This document shows positions 47,965 to 56,177 of a stretch of 64,000 bases of DNA, one piece after another. Numbering within the stretch: position 1 is the first letter of the stretch; each line of letters opens with the position of its first letter. The DNA comes from Streptomyces sp. NBC_00483 (GTDB lineage: Bacteria; Actinomycetota; Actinomycetes; Streptomycetales; Streptomycetaceae): assembly GCF_036013745.1 (NCBI RefSeq), contig NZ_CP107880.1, positions 9,052,001 through 9,116,000 of the forward strand, given 5' to 3'. The notes under the pieces were generated by a model that searched no databases, was not told the origin of the DNA, and saw only the letters and a program-made list of their open reading frames with translations. The position numbers and the translations under genes are program-made.

Positions 47965-48846
47965 TCAACCGGTGTGGGACACCACGGCGTCGATGAGGTC
48001 CGGCCAGAGCTCTGGGGGGCGGTCGTGGCCCATGTCGGGGATCAGCAGGAGTTCCGCACCCGGCACCAGCTCCGCGGTGCGCTTTCCGCCGCTGGGGTCG
48101 ATCAGCGTGTCGTCCAGACCGTGGATCACCAGCGTCGGCACCCGCAGTTCGCGGAGGGCGTCCGCGCGTGAACCGCTGAGGATCATCGCGCCGAGTTGCC
48201 GCCCGATCCCCGCGGGGTAGTACGAGCGGTCGTGGCTCGCGGCGGCCAGCTCACGCAGCGCCGCCGCGTCGCCGTAGCGCTTGGAGGCCCACACCAGCTC
48301 CTTCTCCGCCGCCGCGACGTATCCCTCGCGATCCGCCGGCTTCGGAGTGAACAGTGCCGCCTGCGCTTCCGGGCTGGACCGGCCGTACTCACTCTCGCCG
48401 GTCGAGGACATCATCGACGTCAAGGTAAGCACCCGGTCCGGGGAGGAGAGGGCCATCGTCTGGGCGATCATCCCGCCCATCGAGGCGCCGACCACGTGGG
48501 CGCGTTCGATACCGAGAGCGGTGAGCAGGCCGAGTCCGTCGTCGGCCATGTCGCTAAGCCGGTAGGGAACCATCGCGAGGGCGGTGGGAAGGTCACCCGA
48601 GCCGACGGCGGCGATGAACTCGCCCATGTCAACAGGGTGTTCGTCGAACTTGGTGGACAGCCCGCAGTCTCGGTTGTCGTATCGGATCACGTACCGGCCG
48701 CGGTCCGCCAGCGCCCGGCAGAAGTCCTCGTGCCAGCCGAGCAGCTGCGCGCCGAAACCCATCACGAGCAGGACGGGTGGATCCCCGGGGTCGCCGAAGC
48801 TCTCGTACGCGATGGACACCTCGGGAGACACGACAACGTTCGGCAT
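47965..48846 (-). CDS. Alpha/beta hydrolase
   Basis: 293 residues. VLLVMGFGAQLLGWHEDF, RYDNRDCGLS, nucleophile elbow GASMGG (about 121), acid in HGLDDTLI and His in DMGHDRPPEL. The closest look-alikes are esterases and aclacinomycin methylesterase RdmC-type enzymes. It starts 34 bases after the P450 stop, so it is probably in the same transcript. Confidence 0.9.
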   Translation of the reverse strand: MPNVVVSPEVSIAYESFGDPGDPPVLLVMGFGAQLLGWHEDFCRALADRGRYVIRYDNRDCGLSTKFDEHPVDMGEFIAAVGSGDLPTALAMVPYRLSDMADDGLGLLTALGIERAHVVGASMGGMIAQTMALSSPDRVLTLTSMMSSTGESEYGRSSPEAQAALFTPKPADREGYVAAAEKELVWASKRYGDAAALRELAAASHDRSYYPAGIGRQLGAMILSGSRADALRELRVPTLVIHGLDDTLIDPSGGKRTAELVPGAELLLIPDMGHDRPPELWPDLIDAVVSHTG

Positions 48847-48880
48847 ACAGGAATCCTGTCATGAGGCCGACGGGCAGGCC

Positions 48881-50053
48881 CTAGACGCTCACCGTGACCT
48901 CCAGATGCTCCAGCCCGCGCAGCCCGTTGTTGAGCAGCGGCCTCGAGGACACGGTCTCGAACCGGCTCACCCGGTCGGCGAGGCGCTCCAGGAGCGTGCC
49001 CATCTCCACGCGGGCCAGGTGCATGCCGACGCAGACGTGTTCGCCGCGGCCGAAGGCCAGGTGGTCCGAGGGGCGGCGGGTGATGTCGAAGCGTTCGGGG
49101 TCCGGGTAGTGGCGCTCGTCGCGGTTCGCGGAGCCGTAGAGCAGGGCCACACGGCTGCCGGCGGGGATACCTACGCCGTCGATCTCGTGGTCCTCGGTGA
49201 GGACGCGGCTGAACTGCGGCACCGGGGTCTCCAGGCGCAGCGACTCATTGATGGCGTGGGGAATCAGGGACCGGTCGGCCCGTAACAGGTCCCATTGGTC
49301 CGGGTGTTGGGCGAAGAGCGCGATCGCGTTCGTGATCGCGAGAATCGTGGTGTCGAGGCTCGGCGTGACGTAGTCGAGCATCAGCGCCGGGCACTTCTCT
49401 CGCGGCAACTCCCCGCGGTCGGCCGCCTGATGGAGGTTGGCGGCCCAGCCGTCGGGGTCGATGCGCCCGGGGACCGCCTCGTGGGCGACGTAGTCCATGA
49501 ACTCCTCGGCCACGGGCGCCGCCTTCGTGAAGCGCTCGTTGGCGGGCCCCTGCATGTCCCACATGGCCGCGGCCCACTCCAGCATCTTGTCGCGTCCCCG
49601 GTCGGGCAGGCCGACGAGGTCGGAGACGACGGCCATGGGCAGGTGCTCGGCCAGCTCCGTCGCGGCGTCGAACCGGCCCCGCTCGACCAGCTCCGCGACG
49701 ATCCGCTCGGCCTCCGCCTCGATGGTGGGGGTGACGTCGCGCATCCGGTCCTGGCGCAGCGGACGGCCCAACACCGCTCGCATCGCGGTGTGTTCCGGCG
49801 GATCGCTGCACAGCGTGATCCCCTCGAGCTGCGCGTTCATGTCCGGATCGACGAACACGCCGCGGGCCGAGGAGAACGTCCGCCAGTCCATGAGCGCCGC
49901 GCGCACTTCCTGGTAGCGGGGGAGGGCGTAGAGGTCGTAGCGGGACAGGTGCACCACAGGACCGAGCGCCCGTAACTCCTTGTAGATCGAGTACGGGTCG
50001 GCCCGCGCGCCGGGCGTGTAGAGATCGACGTCGCTCACCGGTATCGCGGACAT
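48881..50053 (-). CDS. Cytochrome P450
   Basis: 390 residues from ATG 50053, with AGGAG six bases upstream. K-helix ESLR, haem loop FGRGEHVCVG (Cys about 337). The I-helix reads VTPSLDTT where AGxDTT is normal, so the Gly is replaced; I recall Ser-Leu-Asp-Thr-Thr in some P450s that act on small aromatic acids, but cannot verify it. With the hydrolase, AraC and PobA-like genes downstream it may feed a 4-hydroxybenzoate route. Confidence 0.9.
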   Translation of the reverse strand: MSAIPVSDVDLYTPGARADPYSIYKELRALGPVVHLSRYDLYALPRYQEVRAALMDWRTFSSARGVFVDPDMNAQLEGITLCSDPPEHTAMRAVLGRPLRQDRMRDVTPTIEAEAERIVAELVERGRFDAATELAEHLPMAVVSDLVGLPDRGRDKMLEWAAAMWDMQGPANERFTKAAPVAEEFMDYVAHEAVPGRIDPDGWAANLHQAADRGELPREKCPALMLDYVTPSLDTTILAITNAIALFAQHPDQWDLLRADRSLIPHAINESLRLETPVPQFSRVLTEDHEIDGVGIPAGSRVALLYGSANRDERHYPDPERFDITRRPSDHLAFGRGEHVCVGMHLARVEMGTLLERLADRVSRFETVSSRPLLNNGLRGLEHLEVTVSV

Positions 50054-50350
50054 GCGCGCTCCTGGGGACGGGGGCCCGAACGTCGTTCGGTGCGGGCCCG
50101 GTTCGTCGTCGGGTACGGAAGGTCCGAGCGATCGTGGCACGCGGCCCGCGCCCATTAGGCGTATGTCATGAACACAGGACATCTTTGTGACGGTCCCGAC
50201 CGTAGGGGTCTTTCCGGCCGGAGCGGCCGGATCCGGGATGAAGCGACCTCGGCGTAGGCCTCGCCAGGGCGATGAGTTCGCCTGCTGCCTGGAGTCTCCC
50301 GCTGTGACCACGGAGCCTTTCCGCGCCGTGCAAGAGAGAGGGAGGCCGGC

Positions 50351-50935
50351 ATGCGCAATCCGATTCGGCTGTACATGTCGATGTCGCTCGACGGCTTCAT
50401 CGCCGGTCCGGACGATCGACCGGGCCAGGAGCTCGGCCGCGACGGCGGACGCCTCTTCAACTGGCTCGACGACAGGAAATCCGACGGCCCCAGCGGACAG
50501 GTCTACCGCGAGGCGCTGGCGACCGGCGCGGTGATCTCCGGCCGTCGCACCTTCGAACTCGCCGGACGCTGGCAGGGCGACCACCACGACGGGGCGCCGA
50601 TCTTCGTCCTCACCCATCACGTGGACGACGGGGACGTACCGCCCGGCCACGCACGATTCGTCACCGACGTCGAGGACTGCGCCCGGCAGGCCCGCGCGGC
50701 CGCCGGGGACCGGCCGGTCATGGTCCACGGGGCGGGCGCGGCCCAGGCGCTCCTGCGGGCCGGCCACATCGACGAGATGGAGATCCACCTGATCCCGGTC
50801 CTCCTCGGAGACGGCCGGCGCCTGTTCGACCACCTCGGTGCCGACCACATCGAACTCGACCTCACCCGACGCCTCGACGACCGGGACGTCACGTACTTGC
50901 GCTACCGGGTGCGCGGCTCCGAGGGGGCTGCGTAA
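50351..50935 (+). CDS. Dihydrofolate reductase/RibD-C family protein
   Basis: 194 residues, ribosome site GGGAGG five bases before ATG 50351. RLYMSMSLDGFIAGPDD, VISGRRTFELAGRW and HLIPVLLGDGRRLF mark the family. It is divergent from the P450; the 297-base gap (50054-50350) holds no gene but must hold two promoters. Substrate unknown. Confidence 0.9.
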   Translation: MRNPIRLYMSMSLDGFIAGPDDRPGQELGRDGGRLFNWLDDRKSDGPSGQVYREALATGAVISGRRTFELAGRWQGDHHDGAPIFVLTHHVDDGDVPPGHARFVTDVEDCARQARAAAGDRPVMVHGAGAAQALLRAGHIDEMEIHLIPVLLGDGRRLFDHLGADHIELDLTRRLDDRDVTYLRYRVRGSEGAA

Positions 50936-50992
50936 AGACCCTCTTCGTCTCTTACCGCGTCACTGACCTGGACCGCTCGAAGACGTCGTGGC

Positions 50993-51343
50993 TCAGGAGT
51001 CGGTGGCCTCCGTCGGCGGCGGTTCGGGGGTGGCGAGCAGGAGGCGGGCGGTGCCGGAGATGTCCAGGACCCGGCGGACGGGGCCGCTGACGGCGATCAG
51101 GCGCAGGCTGCCTCCCGCGTCGGCGGCCAGCTGTTGATGGCGCACGAGGAGGTTGATGCCGGTCGAGTCGGTGAACGGCACCTCGGCGAAGTCGAGTTCG
51201 CAGCGCCGTGGGTGCAACGGGACAAGCACCCGGTCGAGGCCGGGCGCGGTGTTCAGGTCGAGTTCCCCGCGCGCGCGGAGGAGGACGAGGTCTCCGGCGT
51301 CGACGACGTTGATGTCGAAGAGGGGTGAGGTCGGCGTGCTCAT
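50993..51343 (-). CDS. STAS-domain anti-sigma factor antagonist
   Basis: 116 residues from ATG 51343, with GAGGAG seven bases upstream. The STAS fold carries the phosphorylation site motif FTDSTGINLLV (Ser about 60) of SpoIIAA/BldG-like antagonists. It would bind an anti-sigma kinase when unphosphorylated and release a sigma factor. No cognate kinase gene is in the window. Confidence 0.9.
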   Translation of the reverse strand: MSTPTSPLFDINVVDAGDLVLLRARGELDLNTAPGLDRVLVPLHPRRCELDFAEVPFTDSTGINLLVRHQQLAADAGGSLRLIAVSGPVRRVLDISGTARLLLATPEPPPTEATDS

Positions 51344-51642
51344 GTTGTTGCTCCTCGGCCTACCCGCTTGAGGTGCGTTGAGTGTTCCATGGAAGCACCG
51401 AGCGCCCGGTCCTGGCATCCGAACCGGCGGAAGGCGGCCAAGGTTGCTTGTTGGTCATGCCTACGGCATATGGTGGAGGGGCCTATTGGCGGCGAGCATA
51501 CGGTCCTGGGCGTACGTTGGCATATGGCGCCGCCATCGTGCGAGACGGCCAAGGCGTGCGGGCCGCCCACGTGTTGTCGCCCTCCCCGTCGCGGTGGCAG
51601 TGCGGTGCCGGGATCGTGGCCACTCCCGCGTAATCTCCTCCT
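51344..51642. other. 299-base divergent gap, no gene supported
   Basis: Between the STAS gene and the GlxA-type gene. GGCATATGG occurs twice, at 51465-51473 and 51529-51537, each with a CATATG palindrome, a possible pair of regulator sites. TAATCT at 51631-51636 lies seven bases before the GTG of the GlxA-type gene and could be a -10 box for a leaderless message. Open frames here lack protein-like features. Confidence 0.4.
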
Positions 51643-52599
51643 GTGTCAGCCTCCCGCCCGCACCATGTCGCCGTCCTCGTGCTCGAGGGCGCCAAGCCGC
51701 TCGACGTCGGGATTCCCGCGCAGGTGTTCACGGCCCGCGCGAGCATGCCGTACGAGGTGCGGGTGTGCGGGGCGGAGCCCGGGCTCGTGACCGGCGGCGA
51801 CGGACTCGCGTACTCCGTGGCGTACGGGCTCGAAGCCCTCGCGTGGGCCGACATCGTCTTCGTTCCCGGCTACCGGTTCCCCGACCGCGAGGACCCGCCG
51901 CGGGCCGTCGTCGACGCGCTGCTCGCCGCCCACGAGCGGGGCGCCCGGCTCGCCGCCATCTCGACCGGCGCCTTCGCGCTCGCCGCCACGGGACTGCTCG
52001 ACGGCAGGCGCGCCACGACGCACTGGCACTACACGCGCGCCCTCGCGGCCAGGCATCCGCTCGTCCAGGTCGACGAGAACGTGCTGTTCGTCGACGAGGG
52101 CAGCGTGCTCACCTCGGCCGGCGCCGCCTCCGGCATCGACCTGTGCCTGCACATCCTGCGCGGCGACCTCGGAGTCGCCGCGTCCAACCACGCCGCCCGC
52201 CGCCTGGTCGCCGCGCCCTACCGCAGCGGCGGCCAGGCCCAGTACGTGCCGCGCAGCGTCCCCGAGCCGCTCGGGGAGCGATTCGCCGCCACCCGCGAAT
52301 GGGCGCTGCACCGGCTCGGCGAGCCCCTCACCCTCGACACGCTGGCGCGGCAGGCCGGGGTGTCACCGCGCACCTTCTCCCGGCGCTTCGTCGACGAGAC
52401 CGGCTACACCCCGATGCAGTGGGTGATGCGCGCCCGTATCGACCTGGCCCGCGAACTGCTCGAGCGCTCGCAGCGCAGCGTCGAACAGATCGCCGCCGAC
52501 GTCGGGCTCGGCACCGGCGCGAACCTGAGGCTGCACTTCCAGCGCATCCTCGGCACCACACCGAGCGAGTACCGGCGCACCTTCACCCCGGGCGGCTGA
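51643..52599 (+). CDS. GlxA-type regulator (DJ-1/PfpI + AraC)
   Basis: 318 residues from GTG 51643, without a ribosome site. The N-terminal DJ-1/PfpI amidase-like domain (VAVLVLEGAKPLDVGIPAQVF, VFVPGYRF) has Ser-Thr-Gly in the nucleophile position (AISTGAFALA) instead of Cys, so it is a ligand domain. The C-terminal AraC helix-turn-helix contains LDTLARQAGVSPRTFSRRF and VEQIAADVGLG. Probable regulator of a nearby or distant catabolic gene. Confidence 0.9.
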   Translation: MSASRPHHVAVLVLEGAKPLDVGIPAQVFTARASMPYEVRVCGAEPGLVTGGDGLAYSVAYGLEALAWADIVFVPGYRFPDREDPPRAVVDALLAAHERGARLAAISTGAFALAATGLLDGRRATTHWHYTRALAARHPLVQVDENVLFVDEGSVLTSAGAASGIDLCLHILRGDLGVAASNHAARRLVAAPYRSGGQAQYVPRSVPEPLGERFAATREWALHRLGEPLTLDTLARQAGVSPRTFSRRFVDETGYTPMQWVMRARIDLARELLERSQRSVEQIAADVGLGTGANLRLHFQRILGTTPSEYRRTFTPGG

Positions 52600-52717
52600 C
52601 CCGCCCCGGGGCCGCTCGACGCCGCGTGGCGGGATCCTTTTGAAGCGTGGCGATCCCGCCACTGTCCGCACCGCGAGCCGCGCGCGAGCCTGGTGGGGAA
52701 CGGAAGGGACACCATTC

Positions 52718-53716
52718 ATGACTCGCATCGCCATCAACGGATTCGGCCGCATCGGCCGCAATGTGCTGCGCTCCCTGCTGGAGCGCGACAGCGACCTCGA
52801 GGTCGTCGCCGTCAACGACCTGACGGAGCCCGCCACGCTCGCCCGGCTGCTCGCCTTCGACAGCACGGCAGGACGGCTCGGGCGCCCGGTCACCGTCGAC
52901 GGGAACACCCTCGTCGTCGACGGCCGGCGGATCACGGTGACGGCCGAACGCGAACCGGCGCAGCTGCCGTGGGCCGAACTCGGCGTCGACCTCGTCCTGG
53001 AGGCCACCGGCCGCTTCACCTCGGCCAAGGCGGCCCGCGCCCACCTCGACGCGGGCGCGAAGAAGGTGCTCGTCAGCGCCCCGTCGGACGGCGCCGACGT
53101 CACCCTCGCGTACGGGGTCAACAGTGACGCGTACGACCCGGCCGTGCACACGATCGTCTCGAACGCCTCCTGCACCACCAACGCGCTCGCGCCCCTGGCC
53201 AAGGTGCTCGACGAACTCGCCGGTATCGAGCACGGGTTCATGACGACGGTGCACGCCTACACGCAGGAGCAGAACCTCCAGGACGGCCCGCACCGCGACG
53301 CCCGCCGCGCCCGCGCCGCCGGGGTCAACATCGTGCCGACCACGACCGGCGCCGCCAAGGCGATCGGCCTGGTCCTCCCGAACCTCGACGGCAGGCTGTC
53401 GGGCGACTCGATCCGCGTCCCCGTACCGGTGGGCTCGATCGTCGAACTCAACACGACCGTCGCCCGCGACGTGACGCGCGACGAGGTGCTGGCCGCCTAC
53501 CGCGCCGCGGCCGATGGCCCGCTCGCCGGCGTCCTCGAATACTCCGAGGACGCGCTCGTGTCCTCCGACATCGTGGGCAACCCCGCCTCGTCGATCTTCG
53601 ACTCGGCCCTCACCCGCGTCGACGGCCGACACATCAAGGTGGTCGCCTGGTACGACAACGAGTGGGGCTTCTCGAACCGGGTGATCGACACGCTGGAACT
53701 CCTCGCCGCCCGCTGA
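52718..53716 (+). CDS. gap: Glyceraldehyde-3-phosphate dehydrogenase
   Basis: 332 residues from ATG 52718 (ribosome site GGAAGGGA). NAD fold INGFGRIGRN, catalytic SNASCTTN (Cys about 152), HAYTQEQNLQDGPHRDARRA, and WYDNEWGFSNRV near the end: a complete phosphorylating GAPDH. It stands alone, without pgk or tpi, so it is probably a paralogue of the glycolytic copy. A strong hairpin follows the stop. Confidence 0.95.
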   Translation: MTRIAINGFGRIGRNVLRSLLERDSDLEVVAVNDLTEPATLARLLAFDSTAGRLGRPVTVDGNTLVVDGRRITVTAEREPAQLPWAELGVDLVLEATGRFTSAKAARAHLDAGAKKVLVSAPSDGADVTLAYGVNSDAYDPAVHTIVSNASCTTNALAPLAKVLDELAGIEHGFMTTVHAYTQEQNLQDGPHRDARRARAAGVNIVPTTTGAAKAIGLVLPNLDGRLSGDSIRVPVPVGSIVELNTTVARDVTRDEVLAAYRAAADGPLAGVLEYSEDALVSSDIVGNPASSIFDSALTRVDGRHIKVVAWYDNEWGFSNRVIDTLELLAAR

Positions 53717-53725
53717 CCGGAAGCG

Positions 53726-53752
53726 CCCGGCCCGTCGGTTACGCGGGCCGGG
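53726..53752. terminator. Bidirectional hairpin terminator after gap
   Basis: CCCGGCCCG (53726-53734), nine-base loop, CGGGCCGGG (53744-53752): a perfect 9-bp GC stem 10 bases after the gap stop. It overlaps the last codons of the convergent Sua5-type gene, so it could serve both directions. Confidence 0.65.
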
Positions 53753-54743
53753 GCCCGGCCGCGCGGCGCAAGCGGTTGGCGATCGCGAGGCCGAGGCCCT
53801 CCTGCGCCGGCAGCGACGCGAGGATGAGGTCGCAGCCCTGCTCGTCGAGTTCGCGCAGGTAGCCGTAGAGGCCGCGCGCGTAGGCGTCCAGCGACGCGGG
53901 GACGGCGACCACGGCGTGCGCCTTCACCGTCTCCGGAGCGTCGGCGAGTGTCGACGGCAGGAACACGCCCACCCGGCGGCCGAGTTCGTGCGCGCGGACC
54001 GTCTCGGCGAGGATCTCCTCCGGCTCGACGAGGACGACGCGCGCGTTTGGCGCGTAGTGCGAAGGATGCTGGCCCGGTACGCGCACCTCGCTGGTGTCGG
54101 GGACGTCGAGGGGGCGTCCCAGCGCCTGTTCGAGGTCCTCGCGCGTCACGCCGCCCGGCCGCAGAATGCTCAGCGACTCGCTCGTGGCATCCACGATGGT
54201 CGACTCGACGCCGACCTCACAGGGGCCGCCGTCGAGCACGAAGTCGACACCGTCACCGAGCTCCGCGCGGACGTGATCGGCGGTGGTGGGGCTGACCGAG
54301 CCGAACCGGTTGGCGGACGGGGCCGCGATGCCGCCGCCGAAGGCGTTGAGCAGCTCCAGTGCGACGGGGTGATCGGGCACGCGCAGCCCCACCGTCTCGA
54401 GCCCGCCGGTGGTTTCGTGAGGCACCCGGCCGCTGCGCCGCAGGACCAGCGTGAGCGGCCCCGGCCAGAAGCGCTCCGCGAGCAGGCGCGCCGCCTCGGG
54501 CACGTCCTCGGCCCAGTCGCCCAGGTTCTCGGCGCCGCCGATGTGGACGATCAGCGGGTGGTTGGGCGGGCGGCCCTTGGTCTCGAAGATGCGGGCGACG
54601 GCGGCCGGGTTCTCGGCGTCGGCGCCCAGGCCGTAGACCGTCTCCGTCGGGAGGGCGACGAGCCCACCGGCGCGCAGCACGGCGACCGCCTTGTCGATGT
54701 GGATGTCGCTGGTGGGTGCCGGCACCCTCGCGTTGTCCTTCAC
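53739..54743 (-). CDS. Sua5/YrdC-type threonylcarbamoyl-AMP synthase
   Basis: 334 residues from GTG 54743. YrdC domain: LVALPTETVYGLGADA, KGRPPNHPLIVH, RFWPGPLTLVL, APSANRFGSVSPTTADHV, followed by a separate C-terminal Sua5 domain after a Pro/His-rich linker (GQHPSHYAP). It makes threonylcarbamoyl-AMP for the t6A modification of ANN-decoding tRNAs. In Streptomyces this full-length form often exists beside a short YrdC. Confidence 0.93.
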   Translation of the reverse strand: MKDNARVPAPTSDIHIDKAVAVLRAGGLVALPTETVYGLGADAENPAAVARIFETKGRPPNHPLIVHIGGAENLGDWAEDVPEAARLLAERFWPGPLTLVLRRSGRVPHETTGGLETVGLRVPDHPVALELLNAFGGGIAAPSANRFGSVSPTTADHVRAELGDGVDFVLDGGPCEVGVESTIVDATSESLSILRPGGVTREDLEQALGRPLDVPDTSEVRVPGQHPSHYAPNARVVLVEPEEILAETVRAHELGRRVGVFLPSTLADAPETVKAHAVVAVPASLDAYARGLYGYLRELDEQGCDLILASLPAQEGLGLAIANRLRRAAGPRPA

Positions 54744-54773
54744 TGTGGTGCGCTTCTTTCGATGGGGCGGGGG

Positions 54774-55415
54774 TCAGAGTGCGGCGTCGGCGGTTTCGCT
54801 CAGGCCGTGGGAGGCGACCAGCTGCGCGGTGCCGTCGGCCAGTCGGTAGGACAGGCCCACCACGGCGAGGCGTCCTGCGGCCACCTGCTCGGACAGCACA
54901 CGGGAACGGTCCAGCAGCAGGTCGACGGTGTGCCGTATGTGCTCGTGCAGGATCTCCTGGTCCGAACCGCGGCCGTCGGCGCGGGCCGCGAGCACGCTCG
55001 GCGTCACGCGCTCGACGACGTCACGCACGAAACCGGCGGGTGCCCTGCCACCGTCGGCGGCGTCCTTGGCGGCGGCGATCGCCCCGCAGGAGTCATGGCC
55101 GAGGACCACGACCAGCGGGCAGCCCAGCACGCTCACCCCGTACTCGATGCTGCCCAGCACCTCCGAACCGACCACGTGGCCGGCCGTGCGGACCACGAAC
55201 ATGTCCCCGAGCCCCTGGTCGAAGATGATCTCGGCGGCAAGGCGGGAGTCGGAGCAGCCGAACAGCACCGCGAAGGGGTTCTGCCCGGGCGCGGTCTCGG
55301 TACGGCGCGCGGCGTCCTGGTTGGGATGTCCGGGGGTGCCGGTGACGAAGCGTCGGTTGCCGTCCAGCAGCATCGCGAAGGCGTCGTCGGGAGTGGGATT
55401 CAGCGTCTCGGTCAC
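54774..55415 (-). CDS. Beta-class carbonic anhydrase
   Basis: 213 residues from GTG 55415. Zinc ligands in GCSDSR (Cys, then the Asp-Arg dyad) and GHDSCGA (His, Cys); MFVVRTAGHVV and SIEYGVSVLG are conserved. It interconverts CO2 and bicarbonate in the cytoplasm. Its GTG start overlaps the stop of a 71-codon open stretch upstream. Confidence 0.94.
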   Translation of the reverse strand: MTETLNPTPDDAFAMLLDGNRRFVTGTPGHPNQDAARRTETAPGQNPFAVLFGCSDSRLAAEIIFDQGLGDMFVVRTAGHVVGSEVLGSIEYGVSVLGCPLVVVLGHDSCGAIAAAKDAADGGRAPAGFVRDVVERVTPSVLAARADGRGSDQEILHEHIRHTVDLLLDRSRVLSEQVAAGRLAVVGLSYRLADGTAQLVASHGLSETADAAL

Positions 55416-55627
55416 GACGGCAGGCTACGACTCGGCTCGCGGAAGCGTGCAGTCAGGTCCACCGAACCCCGACGAAGGCAACCCTGGTAGCCCCCGAAAT
55501 ATGTGTGGTCCGCCAGCGCGAGGGCGCGCAACAGGCCGCGCAGACGGACCAGTTGGCGGGCGGCGGCCCGGACGGGGGTGGAGGCGGCGAGGGGAGTGGG
55601 CGGCGGCCCACAGGGCGGGTACGCGGT
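55412..55627 (-). other. Possible gene remnant upstream of carbonic anhydrase
   Basis: A minus-strand frame open for 71 codons whose TGA (55414-55412) overlaps the carbonic anhydrase GTG. The last part reads like protein (VRLRGLLRALALADHTYF, followed by GGYQGCLRRGSVDLTARF), but there is no good start codon or ribosome site and I do not recognise the family. It may be the decayed 3' end of a gene formerly upstream, next to the broken LysR gene. Nothing else is supported in 55416-55706. Confidence 0.25.
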
Positions 55628-55706
55628 TCATGCCAGCAGGATCCGGCGCCCCCACCCGGTCGGTCCAACAGATCGGATAGCTGCCTGCCATCGATAGAGT
55701 AGATGG

Positions 55707-56170
55707 ATGGAGATGCGTCAGCTCCGTCACTGACCACCGGACGCGTGTCCATCGGCACGATCCAGACCCTCACCCCCCGTGGACCTGCCCACGGAACTCG
55801 CGGCGTGCCATCGCCGACTGCCCGGCATCCAGGTGTCCGCACGCGACGCGCCGGTCGACGAGCTGTACGCCGCACTGCGCGCCGGCGAACTCGACCTCGC
55901 CTACCTCGCCCCGGACGCGGCCGAACTCCCCGAAGGACTGGTGGAGTTCGTATCCTGGCACGAGGAACTGGTGCTCATCACGGCCCCCGGGCACCCCCTC
56001 GCACACGCGGGCCGCACCCTGATCCGGGACCTCGCCCATGAGTCCTTCATCGACTTCCGCGCGGGCACGGGCCTGGAGACGGCGGTGCGCAGGCTGTCGA
56101 GCACCTCACCCGCGGCTCGGGCGGGACTCCGGCCACGCGTCGGTAGCCGTCACCCGCCCGAGGGCCGCGG
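55707..56170 (+). pseudogene. Degraded LysR-family regulator
   Basis: Three LysR pieces lie in order on two frames. ATG 55707 gives MEMRQLRH and stops at once, as in the start of many LysR proteins. The next frame reads GRVSIGTIQTLT, the opening of the effector domain, so the DNA-binding domain (about 80 residues) is deleted. After the C-run at about 55773-55779 the effector domain continues back in the first frame (VDLPTELAACHRRLPGIQVS to GTGLETAVRRLSS) and then loses similarity near 56100. The catalase gene converges on it. Confidence 0.8.
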
Positions 56171-56177
56171 GTGTACC

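Noticed and set aside
55505..55702. Short plus-strand ORFs in the carbonic anhydrase/LysR gap
   Set aside because: Low-complexity Arg/Gly/Ala content, no ribosome site, no family resemblance.
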